Assembly: GCA_029204225.1 (NCBI GenBank) | Contig: CM055109.1 | Coordinates: forward strand, 34,668,496-34,732,495 | Origin: Diphasiastrum complanatum | Lineage: Eukaryota; Streptophyta; Lycopodiopsida; Lycopodiales; Lycopodiaceae | DNA: 64,000 nt | Direction of reading: 5' to 3' | Part shown: positions 12,183 to 24,277 of the stretch, piece after piece | How the letters are laid out: every line of letters begins with the position of its first letter | Numbering within the stretch: the stretch's first letter is position 1 | Notes under the pieces: generated by a model | Told to the model about the DNA's origin: nothing | The model's input: the letters and a program-made list of their open reading frames with translations, nothing else | The model's database searches: none | Position numbers and translations under genes: made by a program

Positions 12183-14117
12183 AGCAAGTTTTAATAAACT
12201 TAAGCAACTAATCGTCTTGGCACCAGTATTAGTCAGAGCAGATCCTGATAAACTTTACGTGGTTAGAGTGCATGCTAGTGATTATGCGGTTGGTGCAGTT
12301 CTATTTCAAGGGAGGAGGCCAGTTGCTTTTGAGAGTTAAAAATTGTCTGATGCTCAGACTAGTTATACTACTCATGAAAAAGAACTTTTTGCGGTGGTGC
12401 ATGCGTTGAGGATGTGGAGACACTCTTTGTATGGTAGTCAATTTATAGTGTGCTTAGATCACCAATCATTAAAGTATTTCTATAATCAGAAAGACCTTAG
12501 GGGTCGAAAAGCTCAATGGATTGAGCTGATGCAAGAATTCGAGTTTGATTTGAGATATATTAAAGGATCATCAAATCAAGTGGCTGATGCCTTGAGTCGA
12601 ATTGGAGAAGTGAATGAGTTGTCGTTCACTGAAATCACTACGGACTTCTATCATTCATTTTGGGGTCTTTATGAAAAAAATCCTCAGTTTGGACCTATTT
12701 GGCAAAGGGTTCTAAAGGCTCTCAGTTGGTTACTGATTTGCAAGGTGATCAGTTGGTTGAGAAAGATATGAAGGTAGTGGATGACTTTTCCATCTGAAAC
12801 AGAACATTGTTTCGAAAGGGAAAGGTTTGTGTACCGGGAGTGGATGCGATAAAAAAAAAAAAATTGTTTGAATTTTATGACGCACCTTGTGCTGGGCATC
12901 CAAGCCTTACATCATCGTACACTAGATTTGGTACGAAGGGATTTTTTTTTGCCAAAGTTAAAACCTTTCGCAAAATCTTATGTGTTGAATTGTGAGCAGT
13001 GCCAGCTGAATAAAGCGGAGCGCTTGAAGGCTGGTGGATTGTTGCATCCATTGAATATTCCTACTAAGCGGTGGAATAGTATTTCGATGGATTTTGTAGT
13101 TGGTTTACCACGAATGAATAAACAAAATGATGCAATTTGGGTTACTAAAATTAGCTACCTTTATTCTAATAAACACTACAATGAAAGCATCTGAGTTAGC
13201 TCAAGTTTTTGTTAACGTGTGTTCAGATTATATGGACTGCCATCTAATATTGTTAGTCACTAGGATCCAAAATTTACGGGTCCGTTTTGGACAGCAGAAT
13301 TTGAAAAGCTCGAGACTTTTCTGAGCATGGGCTCCACTAATCATCCAGAATCTGATGGTCAGACTGAGAAAACTAATCAAACGATTGAACAAATGCTTCG
13401 TGCATATGTTTCACTTAGGCAATCTCATTGGGAAAGGTATCTTCCATTGATTGAGTTTGCTTATAATAATATTAAGCATTCGGTTATTGAATATAGTCCG
13501 TTTATGCTTATATATGAATTTCAACCTAGATTTTCGATAACGGTTGAAACTGAGTCGATTAAAGTTCAAAAGGTGGTGAATTTCTTGTGAGAAATGCAAG
13601 AAATGCTACAGTTAGCATGTGAAAATGTTTTGAGTGCCCAAGATCAGGTAAAACATTTTGCTAATTTGAAAAGATCGCCTCGAGAGTTTCAAGTCAGAGA
13701 TTGGGTATATCTTAGAATTCCGAAGGATTCTAAGGTAATGCGCACAATCATCAATATAACAAATCATAAAATCACTAAGATATTTAAAAATCGTGTTAAT
13801 CCGCTGCTGAAACTCAGATGGGCTGTCTTGAGGCCGAAAGACATCACAATCCATTGATAGAGGACTACCATTACAAATTGTCTGTTCGTTATAGTGAACC
13901 ATATAAAATCTTGAAAAAGATTAGATCTTTAGCTTACCGGTTAGAGTTACCAGAGAGAATCAAGGCTCATCATGTATTTCATGTAAGTCGTCTGAAGACG
14001 AGTTTACAGATAGGTCTTCAAATGAATCTAGATTCTTGATACGAGATCCAAGCGATTGCGTAATCGAGAGGTTATTGAGCATCTGGTTCGATGGAAAGGA
14101 CAATTTGATGATGAAGA
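12183..14117 (+). pseudogene. Ty3/gypsy pol 5' portion (RT end, RNase H, integrase)
   Basis: Decayed gypsy polyprotein. It opens in the RT-RNase H junction (SFNKLKQLIVLAPVL...ASDYAVGAVLFQ), then RNase H (TTHEKELFAVVHALRMWRH, DHQSLKYF, ADALSRI, 12343-12610). Integrase follows with the HHCC finger (AGHP... and CEQCQLNKA, 12890-13020), the core (SMDFVVGLPR near 13090; HPESDGQTEKTNQ near 13345) and C-terminal domain (VFHVSRLK near 13975; LVRWKG near 14080). There are stops and several frameshifts, for example a TAA at about 12337 and shifts near 12960, 13190 and 13850. The element lacks gag, protease and most of RT on the left. It is interrupted at 14117 by a copia element and continues at 20141. 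Confidence 0.88.
14113..14117. other. Target-site duplication GAAGA (left copy)
   Basis: Matches 20141-20145 on the other side of the copia element. Removing the insert and one copy restores the gypsy reading frame across the site, which fixes this as the true integration point. The duplication can be read as 5 bp, or 6 bp if TGAAGA is used. Confidence 0.9.
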
Positions 14118-14393
14118 AGTTAGAATTAAAGTTAGAATCACTATGTTACTGTATTGTGGGTCCTATCAGTGGATAAGGATCAGTTGGCCTCGCCACGAGG
14201 CAAGTCGATGGGACACGCGTCCCGCCAACGGCAACCTAGGTCATGCATGGGTTGCTTGAGTGAACAACTATATGTACAGTGTAATTTCATTTTGAGAAAT
14301 ACAATTGCTATGTGAGCTTGCTGAGGAGAGTGATTTTATGTCTGTGTTACTGTGTAGCATGATCTGTGTTCCTATGCAAAGCAAATTCTAAGT
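14118..14393 (+). repeat. 5' LTR of nested copia
   Basis: Matches 19865-20140 over 276 bases. It begins AGTTAGAATT and ends AATTCTAAGT: the ends hold an inverted repeat TTAGAATT/AATTCTAA rather than the usual TG...CA. Confidence 0.93.
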
Positions 14394-14405
14394 TGGTATC
14401 AGAGC
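14394..14405 (+). other. Primer-binding site, initiator tRNA-Met
   Basis: TGGTATCAGAGC, an exact match to the plant copia PBS consensus, directly after the 5' LTR. Confidence 0.93.
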
Positions 14406-15705
14406 CGTACAGGGAGTGTTTACAATAAAGTGTCGTCGTTGAAGAGAGCTTCGGGAGAACTGTCTTTTGAGAGTTCGGGGTTTTACGGCGGGTTGAAGAC
14501 GGAAAGAGAAGCACTGGTGCACAGTTTCTAATTTATAGAGGCTTGCTAAGCTCAGCAGAGCGATTATTAGCCTATGCATAGCATCAGACAGGGAAAAATT
14601 TGGTGAAAAATTGACAATTTCGAAGCCAGCTGAAAATTGAAACCGAACTTGGGGTTACGGTTTTTATACATAACTGGTGATTTCTTCGCTGTTTGTGCAC
14701 CGTTTTGGATGCCGTAAGGACAGGAAGGAAGCTAATCACACTGTCAATCAGCCATGGAGAGATTCTGAGGTTTATGTCAGAGATTTGTCTCCAGACAGTT
14801 AACCTAGCAGATTTGCGGTAAAAAGGTGAAAAAGCCACTTTGTCAAGTTGAGCTAAAGTCACCGTTTCTCCACGGAATTTCCTGACTGAACACTCTACAG
14901 TCATGGATTCAGCAGGGCGACCCTGCTCTAGGCCTCAGATCGTGCTCAAAATGATTTGCAGGAGAGTTTAATCTGATAGTTTTCAGAGAAGGGAGGCGCG
15001 GCCGCAGGCAGGGAGGTCGCGGGCTGTTCGCGCGCCCAACGCAATAAACAGCTTAGTGTACCGAAGACCATAGCATCTGCAGGAGTATGGTTCGATGCCC
15101 ATATGTACTTTGGACCTTTACATGAGGCGTCAAATGAATCAACGGTCCAGAATCTGTGATGGGAAAGAAATTTGAACCACAAGATTTGGTTCAGCCATTG
15201 GATGAGCTTTGAATAGGGCCCTGAAGAATTGAAGTGCATTCTGGCCTTCATCTTCATTAAAAATCTTCATACTAAAAGTTGAGTTGGGTCCCTTCACAAG
15301 TGAAGAGTGAAGTTTCTTCAAAGTGAAGAAACAGTTCAAAAGCTAGAAAAGTCCCTATTTTTGGGTCCTTTGCCCGTTTTGACCCAAACGAAAGGCTATA
15401 ACCTCCAAACGAAGGGCACCCGGACTGTACCTGCAAGTACGGTACAGCAAAACAGAGTGGTTGCAGCAGAGAAAGCGTTCGGAGTACGCCAGAAGTAGTT
15501 TCACCATTCCACTGGGCACGTTGTTGGGAGTTGATGACTGAGTGCATTTCGAAAGGCGACGCCAATTTGGCTTTCAAATTGGTGGAAAAGCGGCGAGTGG
15601 CCTGGTAAGAAAAAAAGTGCAAGTCTTTATTTTCAACTTCTGACATCACTGTTGGCCTCGACATACTGTTCTTAGCCTAAGGCAGAAGTTTCAAGTAGTT
15701 TTGCG
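14406..15705 (+). other. Untranslated leader of nested copia
   Basis: About 1.3 kb between primer-binding site and gag start without a long sense frame. A perfect stem GTTTCTTCA/TGAAGAAAC with a 3-base loop lies at 15312-15332. A leader of this kind carries packaging and primer signals in copia elements; their positions cannot be read here. Confidence 0.6.
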
Positions 15706-18700
15706 ATGGCAAACATAGGAGAGTCCATTTTAAGTGAAAGTAACAAATTGGACGGGATTTCCAACTATGCAGTGTGGAAATTCAAAATGAAAAACATACT
15801 GATGGAGAAAGATGTGTGGGAAGTCATCACAGGTGATGAGAGAAGGCCGCCAAATGAAGCAGACATCAAAGTGTTTGTCAAAAAGATGAGAAAAGCTTTG
15901 ACCTTCATTAACTTGTCAGTGAAAGATCACATCATTACCCACATTTGTGATGCTATTACACCCAGACAGGCATGGGATGTGCTAAAGGAGCAGTTCGAGA
16001 CGTCAAATCCATCAAGAATCATGTTTCTGAAGTCAAAGTTGAATAGTGCCCGCATGGAGCAAGGAGAGCACATTCAGACGTACATGACCAGAATCAAGAC
16101 AATGAGAGATGAACTGCATTCTATTGGAGAGCGCATACGTGATGTGGAGCTAGTGCATAATGCATTATGCAGCATTGCAGAACCCTATCAGATGTTTGTG
16201 AGCGGAATAGCATCAAGAGAAAGATTGCCAACCTTTGACGAGCTCACAGGAATATTGATGTAGGAAGAGCAACGACAAGAAATGGTGAAAGCTAGACGTC
16301 AAAATACTGACGATCAGGCACTTGCGACACACCAAAAACAAGGCAAAGGCAAGGGCAAGAAGAAGTCTAAGCAACAATTTGCCAAGTCTCAGGAGGATGA
16401 GGGATCTTCCAGCAAAACTAAGATGAAAGGCAAGTGCTTCCATTGTGGTAAAAAGGGCCATTGGAAGAGTGAATGTCGCAAATTCCTGGCGGAACAAGAC
16501 AAGGGGAAACCAAAACAAGCAGATAACCTTGTCGATGAGGGTGAGATTGAAGACTCTAGCATCTTCATATCTGCATTGTCATCTAATCAAGATGATCAAG
16601 CATGGTATATTGACTCAGGAGCCACAAGACACATGACAGGTAACAAGAATTGGTTCAGTAGTTTGAAGGTGTTGGATAATGGAACATTTGTTTCACAAGC
16701 AAATGGTGAGGTGTGCATGATCAAGGGGATAGGCACAGTTTCAATCCAACTGCCTGATGGCAAAAGCATGATGATCAAGGAGGTACTTTACATACCAGGT
16801 TTGAAGAAAAATCTACTTTATGTTGGAGTCATTACTGATCAAAAGTTGAAAGTAGAATTCGCCCATGATCATTGCTTTGTGAAAGATGCGAACCAAAAGC
16901 TCAAAGTTATTGCGAATGGAATAAGAGAGCCCAATACAAAATTGTACAGGTTGAATGCTACAATCAAGGGGCAACATGGACTTGTATCATCCGTTCCTTC
17001 GCAAACTGAGTTGTGGCACAAGAGGCTTGGTCACTTGAACTTGGGAAGCCTTAGTTTGATGAGAAAATTGGAGATGGTAACAGGACTGCCTACCATAGAA
17101 GATCACTTGAAATCGATGTGCAAATCTTGTGTATATGGGAAGCAGCATCGAGAGAAGTTCAATAAAGGGGGTGTTGCAAGAGCAAATAACATCCTAGATT
17201 TAATCCACACAGATTTATGCGGGCCTATGAGGACCATGTCCTTAGGAAAAGCCTTCTATTTCATGACCTTTATTGATGATATGTCACGTAAGACGTGGAT
17301 CTACTTCTTGAAGAAGAAATCAGATGCATTTGATAACTTCAAAAACTTGGTCGAAAATCAGACAGGTAGGAAGATCAAAGTCCTAAGATCAGATAGTGGA
17401 GGTGAGTATAAGTCTAATGACTTCAATGATCTTTGTGATCAATGTGGGATTAAAAGACAATTTACGCAAGCTCATACTCCTGCTCTCAATGGTGTAGCTG
17501 AGCGCAAAAATCGTACGATTGTGGAAAGTGCCAGATCTATGCTAGTTGAAATGAAACTACCAAAAGATTTTTGGTCAGAAGCATGTAGCACGATAGTCTA
17601 TCTTCAAAATAGAAGTCCTACCATTGCCATACCAAAAATGACACCTGAGGAAGCATTCACAAAGAAGAAGCCAAAGGTGAACCACTTGCGAATATTTGAA
17701 TGTAAGGCCTTTGTACACATTCCTAAGGAAGAGAGACGTAAACTTGATGTAAAAGCTATCAAGTGCATATTCCTAGAATATGATGATCACGTGAAGGGCT
17801 ATAGATGTTTTGATCCAATCGAAAACAAAATCCATATAAGCCGAGATGTTATCTTTGATGAATCGAAGATGTATGAAGACGAAGATGCTGAGAAGATAGA
17901 CACATCCAGTAGGAAAGATGGTATAGTGAGGATACCACCTGATGATGATCCATTCATTGACCTTCCGAGTGATGAACATGAGGATACATCTCGATACTAC
18001 TACTCAACCTCAAGAAACAGGTTGGAGAGGTAGGGACAAACCTTTTGGTGCAAGAAGGATTGAAATTGCAGGTGAGAAACGCAAGGAGAAGGATGTACCG
18101 TGGGATACATTTTCACCAAGAAGCCGATCACCTGACAGAAAGCTCCCTAAGTGGTTTGAGAGATTGATGGAGAGCCGCGACATAGACGACTTTCCAGGAT
18201 CATCTAATCAGGGAGAGCTACGAAGATCAACAAGAGAGAAGATACTACTAGAAAGGTATGAAGCAAACTATGCTCTCTTATCTAGCATTATTCAAAGCAA
18301 AGAACCTTCGACTTATAGTGAAGCGAAGGATGATGACATTTGGATCAAGGCCATGGGAGAGTAGATGGAGTCAATTGCTAAGCATAGCACATGGGACTTA
18401 GTAGAACCAACAGTTGGCAAGAAATCCATTGGTTGCAAATGGGTATACAGAACTAAGTACCATGCAGATGGAAGTATAGCAAAGCACAAAGCAAGATTGG
18501 TGATCAAAGGGTACGCACAAAATAAAGGCATTGACTATGAGGAGACCTTTGCGCTGGTTTGTAAGTGGAATACTCTACGTCTACTTATTGCTTTAGCTTC
18601 ACATTTTGGTTGGCCTTTGCATCAGATGGATGTGAAATCTGCTTTTCTAAATGGTGAGTTAGAAGAAGAAGTGTTCATGGATCAACCTGAAGGCTTTGTA

Positions 18701-19811
18701 ACGAAAGGACGGGAAAATAAAGTATGTCGCTTGAAGAAAGCGCTTTATGGTCTTAAACAAGCACCACGTGCGTGGTATAGCAGGATTGATGCCTACTTTC
18801 GTTCAAAGGGGATGGTGAGAACACATTCTGATCCAAATCTATATGTCTTATGCTTTGATGGTATGGTTGCTTTGATTGCTCTTTATGTTGATGACTTGAT
18901 TATTACGGAAAATAATCAAGAGATGATAGACATGATCAAGAAAGACCTCATGGAACAATTTGAGATGACAGATCTCAGCCTGATGCATTACTGCCTTGGA
19001 GTAGAAGTGTGGCAAAAAGGACATGAAGTGGGTTTAATACAGGTGAAGTATGTCAAAGAGTTGTTGCACAGGTTTAGGTTGCAGGATTGCAAACCAGTAA
19101 ACACTCCTATTGAACCAGGTAAAAAGCTTTCTAAGCTTGATGAATCACAGTCATTTGATGCTACGCTATATAGACAGTTAGTAGGGAGCTTGATTTACCT
19201 TACCACAACTAGACCAGATATATGCTATGTTGTTGGCATTGTAAGTCAGTTTATGGCAGCACCTACGGAAACGCATTGGAAAGCAGCTAAACGCATTTTG
19301 CGTTATGTGAAAGGCACTTCAGAGTATGGCTTGATTTACAGGAAGCATGATGTTTACCTGAGTTGTGTGGCTATGTGGATGCGGATTGGGGAGGTGACTA
19401 TGATGATCGTAGATCCACCACAGGATATATATTCCAGTTTTGTGGTAATTGCTTTTCCTGGTCTAGTAAGAAGCAAAGTACAATTGCTCTTTCCACCACA
19501 AAAGCAGAGTATAAGACAATGTGTAGTGTTGCACAAGAAGCTATATGGTTGAGACAAATCTTGGAAGAAATTGATATGAAGCAGAAAAATCCCACGACTT
19601 TACATAGCGACAGTCATAGTGGGTGTTCCATGCAAGAGCTAAACACATTGAGATTCAATATCACTTCATACGTGAGAGGCTGCTGAGTCGTGAAATTTAT
19701 GTTGTTCATTGTAGCACAGAAGAACAACTAGCTGATATTTTCACTAAGCCACTTACTGGAGAAAAGTTTGATAAGTTTAGATCAAAGCTTTCTGTACTTA
19801 AAGTTTGTTGA
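15706..19811 (+). pseudogene. Ty1/copia gag-pol polyprotein, disrupted
   Basis: Gag starts at ATG 15706 (MANIGESILSESNKLDG) with the UBN2 core (ITPRQAWDVLKEQFE). A TAG at 16261 interrupts it. Pol frame 16282-18033 holds the zinc knuckle CFHCGKKGHWKSEC, protease WYIDSGATRHMTG, the integrase HHCC finger (HKRLGHLN...CKSCVYGKQ) and the DDE core (HTDLCGPM, FIDDMSR, LRSDSGGEY, NGVAERKNRT). A frameshift near 18010 and a TAG at 18362 precede reverse transcriptase (GCKWVYRTKYHADGS, LYGLKQAPRAWY, LYVDDLIIT; 18365-19350). RNase H (CGYVDADWGGDYDDRRSTTGY, ADIFTKPL) is split by frameshifts near 19360 and 19620. All catalytic motifs remain, so the damage is recent. Confidence 0.93.
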
Positions 19812-19856
19812 CTTTAAAGCTATGTATATGACTGTATAAAGAGTGACTCTACTTTA

Positions 19857-19864
19857 AGGGAGAG
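19857..19864 (+). other. Polypurine tract of nested copia
   Basis: AAGGAGAG directly before the 3' LTR; the usual primer for plus-strand DNA synthesis. Confidence 0.75.
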
Positions 19865-20140
19865 AGTTAGAATTAAAGTTAGAATCACTATGTTACTGTA
19901 CTGTGGGTCCTATCAGTGGATAAGGATCAGTTGGCCTCGCCACGAGGCAAGTCGACGGGACATGCGTCCCGCCAACGACAACCTGAGTCATGCATGGGTT
20001 GCCTGAGTGAACAACTATATGTACAGTGTAATTTCATTTTGAGAAATACAGTTGCTATGTGAGCTTGCTGAGGAGAGTGATTTTCTGTCTGTGTTACTGT
20101 GTAGCATGATCTGTGTTCCTGTGCAAAGCAAATTCTAAGT
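19865..20140 (+). repeat. 3' LTR of nested copia
   Basis: 276 bases, 10 differences from the 5' LTR by direct reading, mostly transitions. Followed by the second GAAGA target copy. Confidence 0.93.
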
Positions 20141-20221
20141 GAAGATTCATGGGAACTAGAAGGTAATCTAAAATGGAGTTTCCCTGACTTTTTTCAATTA
20201 ATAGCAGCAAAAGCTTTTTAA
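20141..20221 (+). pseudogene. Gypsy pol 3' end, continuation after nested copia
   Basis: After the target duplication the interrupted gypsy frame resumes with the chromodomain-like tail: aspartate/glutamate-rich stretch, S-W-E and W-S-F-P-D-F, then TAA at 20219-20221. The fit of frame and motif to the segment ending at 14117 shows it is the same ORF. Confidence 0.85.
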
Positions 20222-20239
20222 AGTTCTAAGGAGGAAGTA

Positions 20240-20800
20240 TGTTACGGCCCTAATGGGGGTTTGGACCATTAGGGACTGCCTTGGATGTAGGAACCGAGCC
20301 TAATCTAAATAATAGTGCATCTTAGTATGGGATAGGGTGTACATGCATGGGTCTTGGCTATTATGGGTTAGGAGTACCTACATGCAATGGACATGCATGA
20401 AAGTTAGGCATGGACTGATGGTATGCTTACATGCGGATTTAGTGCATGGGCAGACGGGGTGGGTTCTACAATCTATATATACCCTCACTCGCGTCCATGA
20501 GAATCATTGAGAGTCTGCGACCGTTATGCTATCATATTGGTAAGAGCTTCCTATCTTTGTGATTTGCCAAAATTCCCTAGTGCTCAGGGACTAGATCAAA
20601 GGAGATCTAGGATTGGTTGGGTTGGTTTAGTCTACTACACTTTCCATTTGTGTTCTTGGAGCTCTATCCGGATTGGGAGTCTTGGGAGACGCTTTACATG
20701 GAGCACCTAACTTATTGTAATACACATCGTTAGATCTTAGACCTAATAGGTGGAACAATCCCAATTGTAAAAGAGAAGCTTGTTGAGCAAGACTTCGCAA
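20240..20800 (+). repeat. 3' LTR of the gypsy element (right end uncertain)
   Basis: A purine tract AAGGAGGAAG precedes TGTTACGGCC at 20240. The LTR contains a TATATATA-type box near 20475. Text near 20575-20625 (GCTCAGGGACTAGATC, GATCTAGGATT) resembles 36690-36740, so a related LTR exists there. The right end could not be fixed. Confidence 0.65.
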
Positions 20801-20942
20801 ATTTCAAAAAGGCCCCTCTCAATATATAAAAAAGTATGAAAAAAAACAAAAAAGTATACAAATTGGTAGAGCAGAATACCGACATATATACAAACGAGCG
20901 TTCTTGCTCTTATGCCTAGAAGTATGACTAGGAGAGATGTGC

Positions 20943-20945
<3 letters not shown>

Positions 20946-21011
<66 letters not shown>
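20946..21011. repeat. (AG)33 microsatellite
   Basis: 66 bases of perfect AG/GA repeat. Confidence 0.97.
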
Positions 21012-21014
<3 letters not shown>

Positions 21015-22129
21015 GCGAGCATGTGTGCTATCAATTTCTTGATCATTGCAATGCATAAGTATGCATGTGTGTGTGCATTCATACATGTCCACACACAATA
21101 GAAAACTTGGAAAACTTGTGCTTTACCTTATCACATGTATTGATCTTAATGTTTTGAGTGCCTTAGTCCTCTATCAAAAAGAAAAAAAAAATGAACGATT
21201 CAATTGGCACACAAAAGGGTGTTACCTATTCATAACTCCTTCCCCATGTGATGTTGGCTAATGCGCATTGCCTCAAATGAATGATTATATCTATCCCAAG
21301 CAATCCATGTCATCTTTTTTTTTTCATGTATTTGTTTAGATTTAGTTGACAAGTTATAAAAATTTTCCTACAAATAATGGACACTCTAACACACTTGAGA
21401 GCTATCTACATTTTAATTTTCCATGTCAACTACTAAATAAGGGACGTAAAAACCACAAATCATTCAAACAAGAGTATATCTATATGTGGAATTACTTAAA
21501 TGGCATCAGATTAGTAAAGTTCGTGTGAACTTATAGAGATTAAGCTTACCAGTCACATGCAAGTTGCAACTCCAATACCATTTTTGTCACAAACCAAATT
21601 TTAGCAATCACAAATTTAAATCAATGGAGAGTGACAAACCATCTTATGGCTAATTTGAGTAGCAAATGCTGGCCAATTTGGAACTCCCTTCACTTGCAAA
21701 GAACAAAAGCACCCTCTCTATTGGTCTTAACTACCAACAATCAAAATATTTGAATATTGTTCTGAACAGAATGTTTCCTTTGCAGCATTTTACCTTTCAG
21801 AATCTGTACTTAAAACACGAAAAGAAGTTAAATTAATTCTTGTGTTGACACTTATTTGAAACAAATAAGTATGGTACGCTGTTTATTGGATAAGTTCAAA
21901 ATTGGGGATGAACCAAGTCTTAGTGCGCGGCCTTGTAGTCTTATCATGAAAGCCTCTTAGATTACATTTACCTAGACAAATTCAAAAGGTATGAACGACT
22001 CAACACATGAAGCAATAGCAGCAGCATATTATACAACAGTGCTGTAAACAAGGTCATGAATTTCAGATAATACAAAGCTGCTTGGTGTGCAGAAAACATA
22101 GGGAGCATAGGATACATATGTTTGAGGGC
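21012..22129. other. Intergenic, nothing recognised
   Basis: AT-rich, short frames only, no domain or repeat boundary seen. It lies downstream of the CCX gene and may hold part of its 3' flank. Confidence 0.4.
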
Positions 22130-22137
22130 CGGGGGGG

Positions 22138-22188
<51 letters not shown>
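22130..22188. repeat. Poly-G plus (GA)n microsatellite
   Basis: Ten G residues, then about 24 GA units. It lies about 230 bases beyond the CCX stop codon, so it may fall in the 3' UTR or just after it. Confidence 0.95.
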
Positions 22189-22190
<2 letters not shown>

Positions 22191-22416
22191 GTTAATCCCT
22201 GATATTTTTGAGTAATACATAATTTAACTGTAGATATATCCACACTCCTGACAGCAAAAGGTCATATTGTGATACAAGAGATATTGTATAACAAGATCAC
22301 CTGCACACTAGAGCTTGTCTCCCTTCAAGACAGATTCTAGAATGGCAGAGATAAAAATGAGGTCAAGCTTGTTATTCGTATACAATAATAATTCTACGCT
22401 GAAGAGATCTTAGCAA

Positions 22417-23181
22417 TCAAATTGTGATGGTTGCAGTACATAAACTGACTACAGTAAAGACAATGTACAAGCTTATCAAACAGATGCCCCAGGTCTTTGT
22501 TACCTGGAACTTCGAATATGTGACTACCAGAAGAGAGCCCAGCAAGCTTAGAAACAAAAAACCAAAAGCAATAATTATACTCGGGTGATATAACAAAATG
22601 TAGGCAGATGGGATTAATTGGGCTGTGTGGATCGCGAGGGCAGAGCCAAGACCTAAAAGCATGTTAAACATAGGACCAGCATAGCAGCCGGCAATAGCCA
22701 TTTCTGGCTGACCAGATCGTGCTACTGCCACATCTGCAACAAGATCACCCACTGAATTTCCCCATGCTAGTACTGTCAAGCCAAGCAGGGAAGGAGGTAC
22801 ATGTAGCACAACACCCAGTGCTGCTAAGAACCCCAGCAGCTCTCCAGCGATGAATGATATCCAGCACACACTCATCACAAATGCCAAAATTACCAGCAAT
22901 GTGTGTGTAGATTTAGGTGACTCCTCCATTTCCAGATAGTAAGCACAAGCAAGCACCATGCCTTGGACAAATACCAGAAACCAGAGAGGCAGCTGGAAAT
23001 TTGGCAGCAGGAACGTAATTTGGTAATTGAAGGGAACTACAGCCTGGAACATAAACATAAGCATTATCGGACACAGAAATATGCTTGTACTTGTGTAAAA
23101 CCGATTCCACTGTGAAGGATCTGAAGCTGGAATCGTAGCACTTAGCAGCAACCTCACTGGAGTTAGCAACAGAACTTTAAC
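22417..23181 (-). CDS. CCX exon 2 (C-terminal half)
   Basis: Acceptor TTGCAG precedes 23181; the first codon is GTT, continuing cleanly from the AAG that ends exon 1. Encodes residues 429-682: the end of the loop, the second membrane half with the alpha-2 motif GNSVGD, and the hydrophobic C-terminus. Stop TGA at 22419-22417. Confidence 0.92.
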   Translation of the reverse strand, partial: VKVLLLTPVRLLLSATIPASDPSQWNRFYTSTSIFLCPIMLMFMFQAVVPFNYQITFLLPNFQLPLWFLVFVQGMVLACAYYLEMEESPKSTHTLLVILAFVMSVCWISFIAGELLGFLAALGVVLHVPPSLLGLTVLAWGNSVGDLVADVAVARSGQPEMAIAGCYAGPMFNMLLGLGSALAIHTAQLIPSAYILLYHPSIIIAFGFLFLSLLGSLLVVTYSKFQVTKTWGICLISLYIVFTVVSLCTATITI

Positions 23182-24178
23182 CTGCAACCATCACGAAGAT
23201 ACACTTAAGTTAGAGCTCCTGTCCTTCAAACAGAATATTTGAGAATTGTAAGCAAAAAATAGCTTCAAATGGTTATCGAAAAATGAAAACCAATAGAGTA
23301 GATATTTAAAGATCCATGTAGAAACTCATGTTGCTTCACAAAACAGAGAATTCGCCAATTTCAATACTCTGAAGATTGCTACAGTTGGATTGCGAGTAGA
23401 CCTACGCTATACCTAGAAGAATCAACAAGATGGTATGCCAAAATGAACAACATGGTTTACACACACACACACACAAGTCACGCATGTGTGCTCACGATAA
23501 CTCTAAATTGTTTAGGTCATAGAATCATATTCCAACTGAGCAGATATCCCAGTTATAGCTCTAAAACAAAGTGTCAGATCATTTCCATAATGTACTGCAT
23601 AGACTATTGCTACATCATCTCTACTCCTGCTGTCGGCTCCCAAAGTGAATTGCTGGCTCAGGTGGTGTTACTGTCAATGTCATTGTAGCAGATAATGCCA
23701 TTTTATGTGTGTGAGCCTGCTAATCGTGAATATTACTGTATCACATGCTATCACTGGTAAATTGCCACTCTTAAGCATGTGAGTTAAGCTGTGTATCTTT
23801 TTCATCTCCAGTTCCATTTCTACTTTTCACTTGAAACTTTCTCTGATTTATGTTTTAACTCAAGATAAGAACATCAAAGTTTTGAAGCATATGTAAAAAA
23901 CCCATCATTTAAGTTCACAAGAGAAATAGCTACACATCAAAATTCCTCCAACAATTTCATTGTTTTGCATAGATTGAACATGGAAAAAAGACAAGGTTTG
24001 ACTGTCTAAAAAGTATCATAAGTCAAATGCAAATCATCAGCTATATTAAGTACTGTCCACAAAAAGAAAGCGACAGACCAAGAAAGCGAAGAGGTAAAAA
24101 ATTCTAAGAGCATGAATGAGAAAAAACTCAGAAAATATGTATGTGGGGAGTTGTGTGTGTTGGCAAGTGGGCCAGCAG

Positions 24179-24277
<99 letters not shown>

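Larger units (their letters stand above)
14118..20140 (+). mobile_element. Ty1/copia LTR retrotransposon, 6023 bp, nested in gypsy pol
   Basis: Complete insertion with 276-bp direct LTRs (14118-14393 and 19865-20140), a primer-binding site immediately inside the left LTR, a polypurine tract before the right LTR, a GAAGA target duplication, and gag-pol at 15706-19811. I count 10 differences between the LTRs (about 96.4 % identity), so it is fairly recent compared with its neighbours. The coding region carries two in-frame stops and three or so frameshifts, so it is not autonomous. Confidence 0.95.

Noticed and set aside
14388-15664. Several minus-strand ORFs in the nested copia leader, up to 130 codons
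   Set aside because: They overlap the untranslated leader, have no domain, and are opposite to the element's direction.
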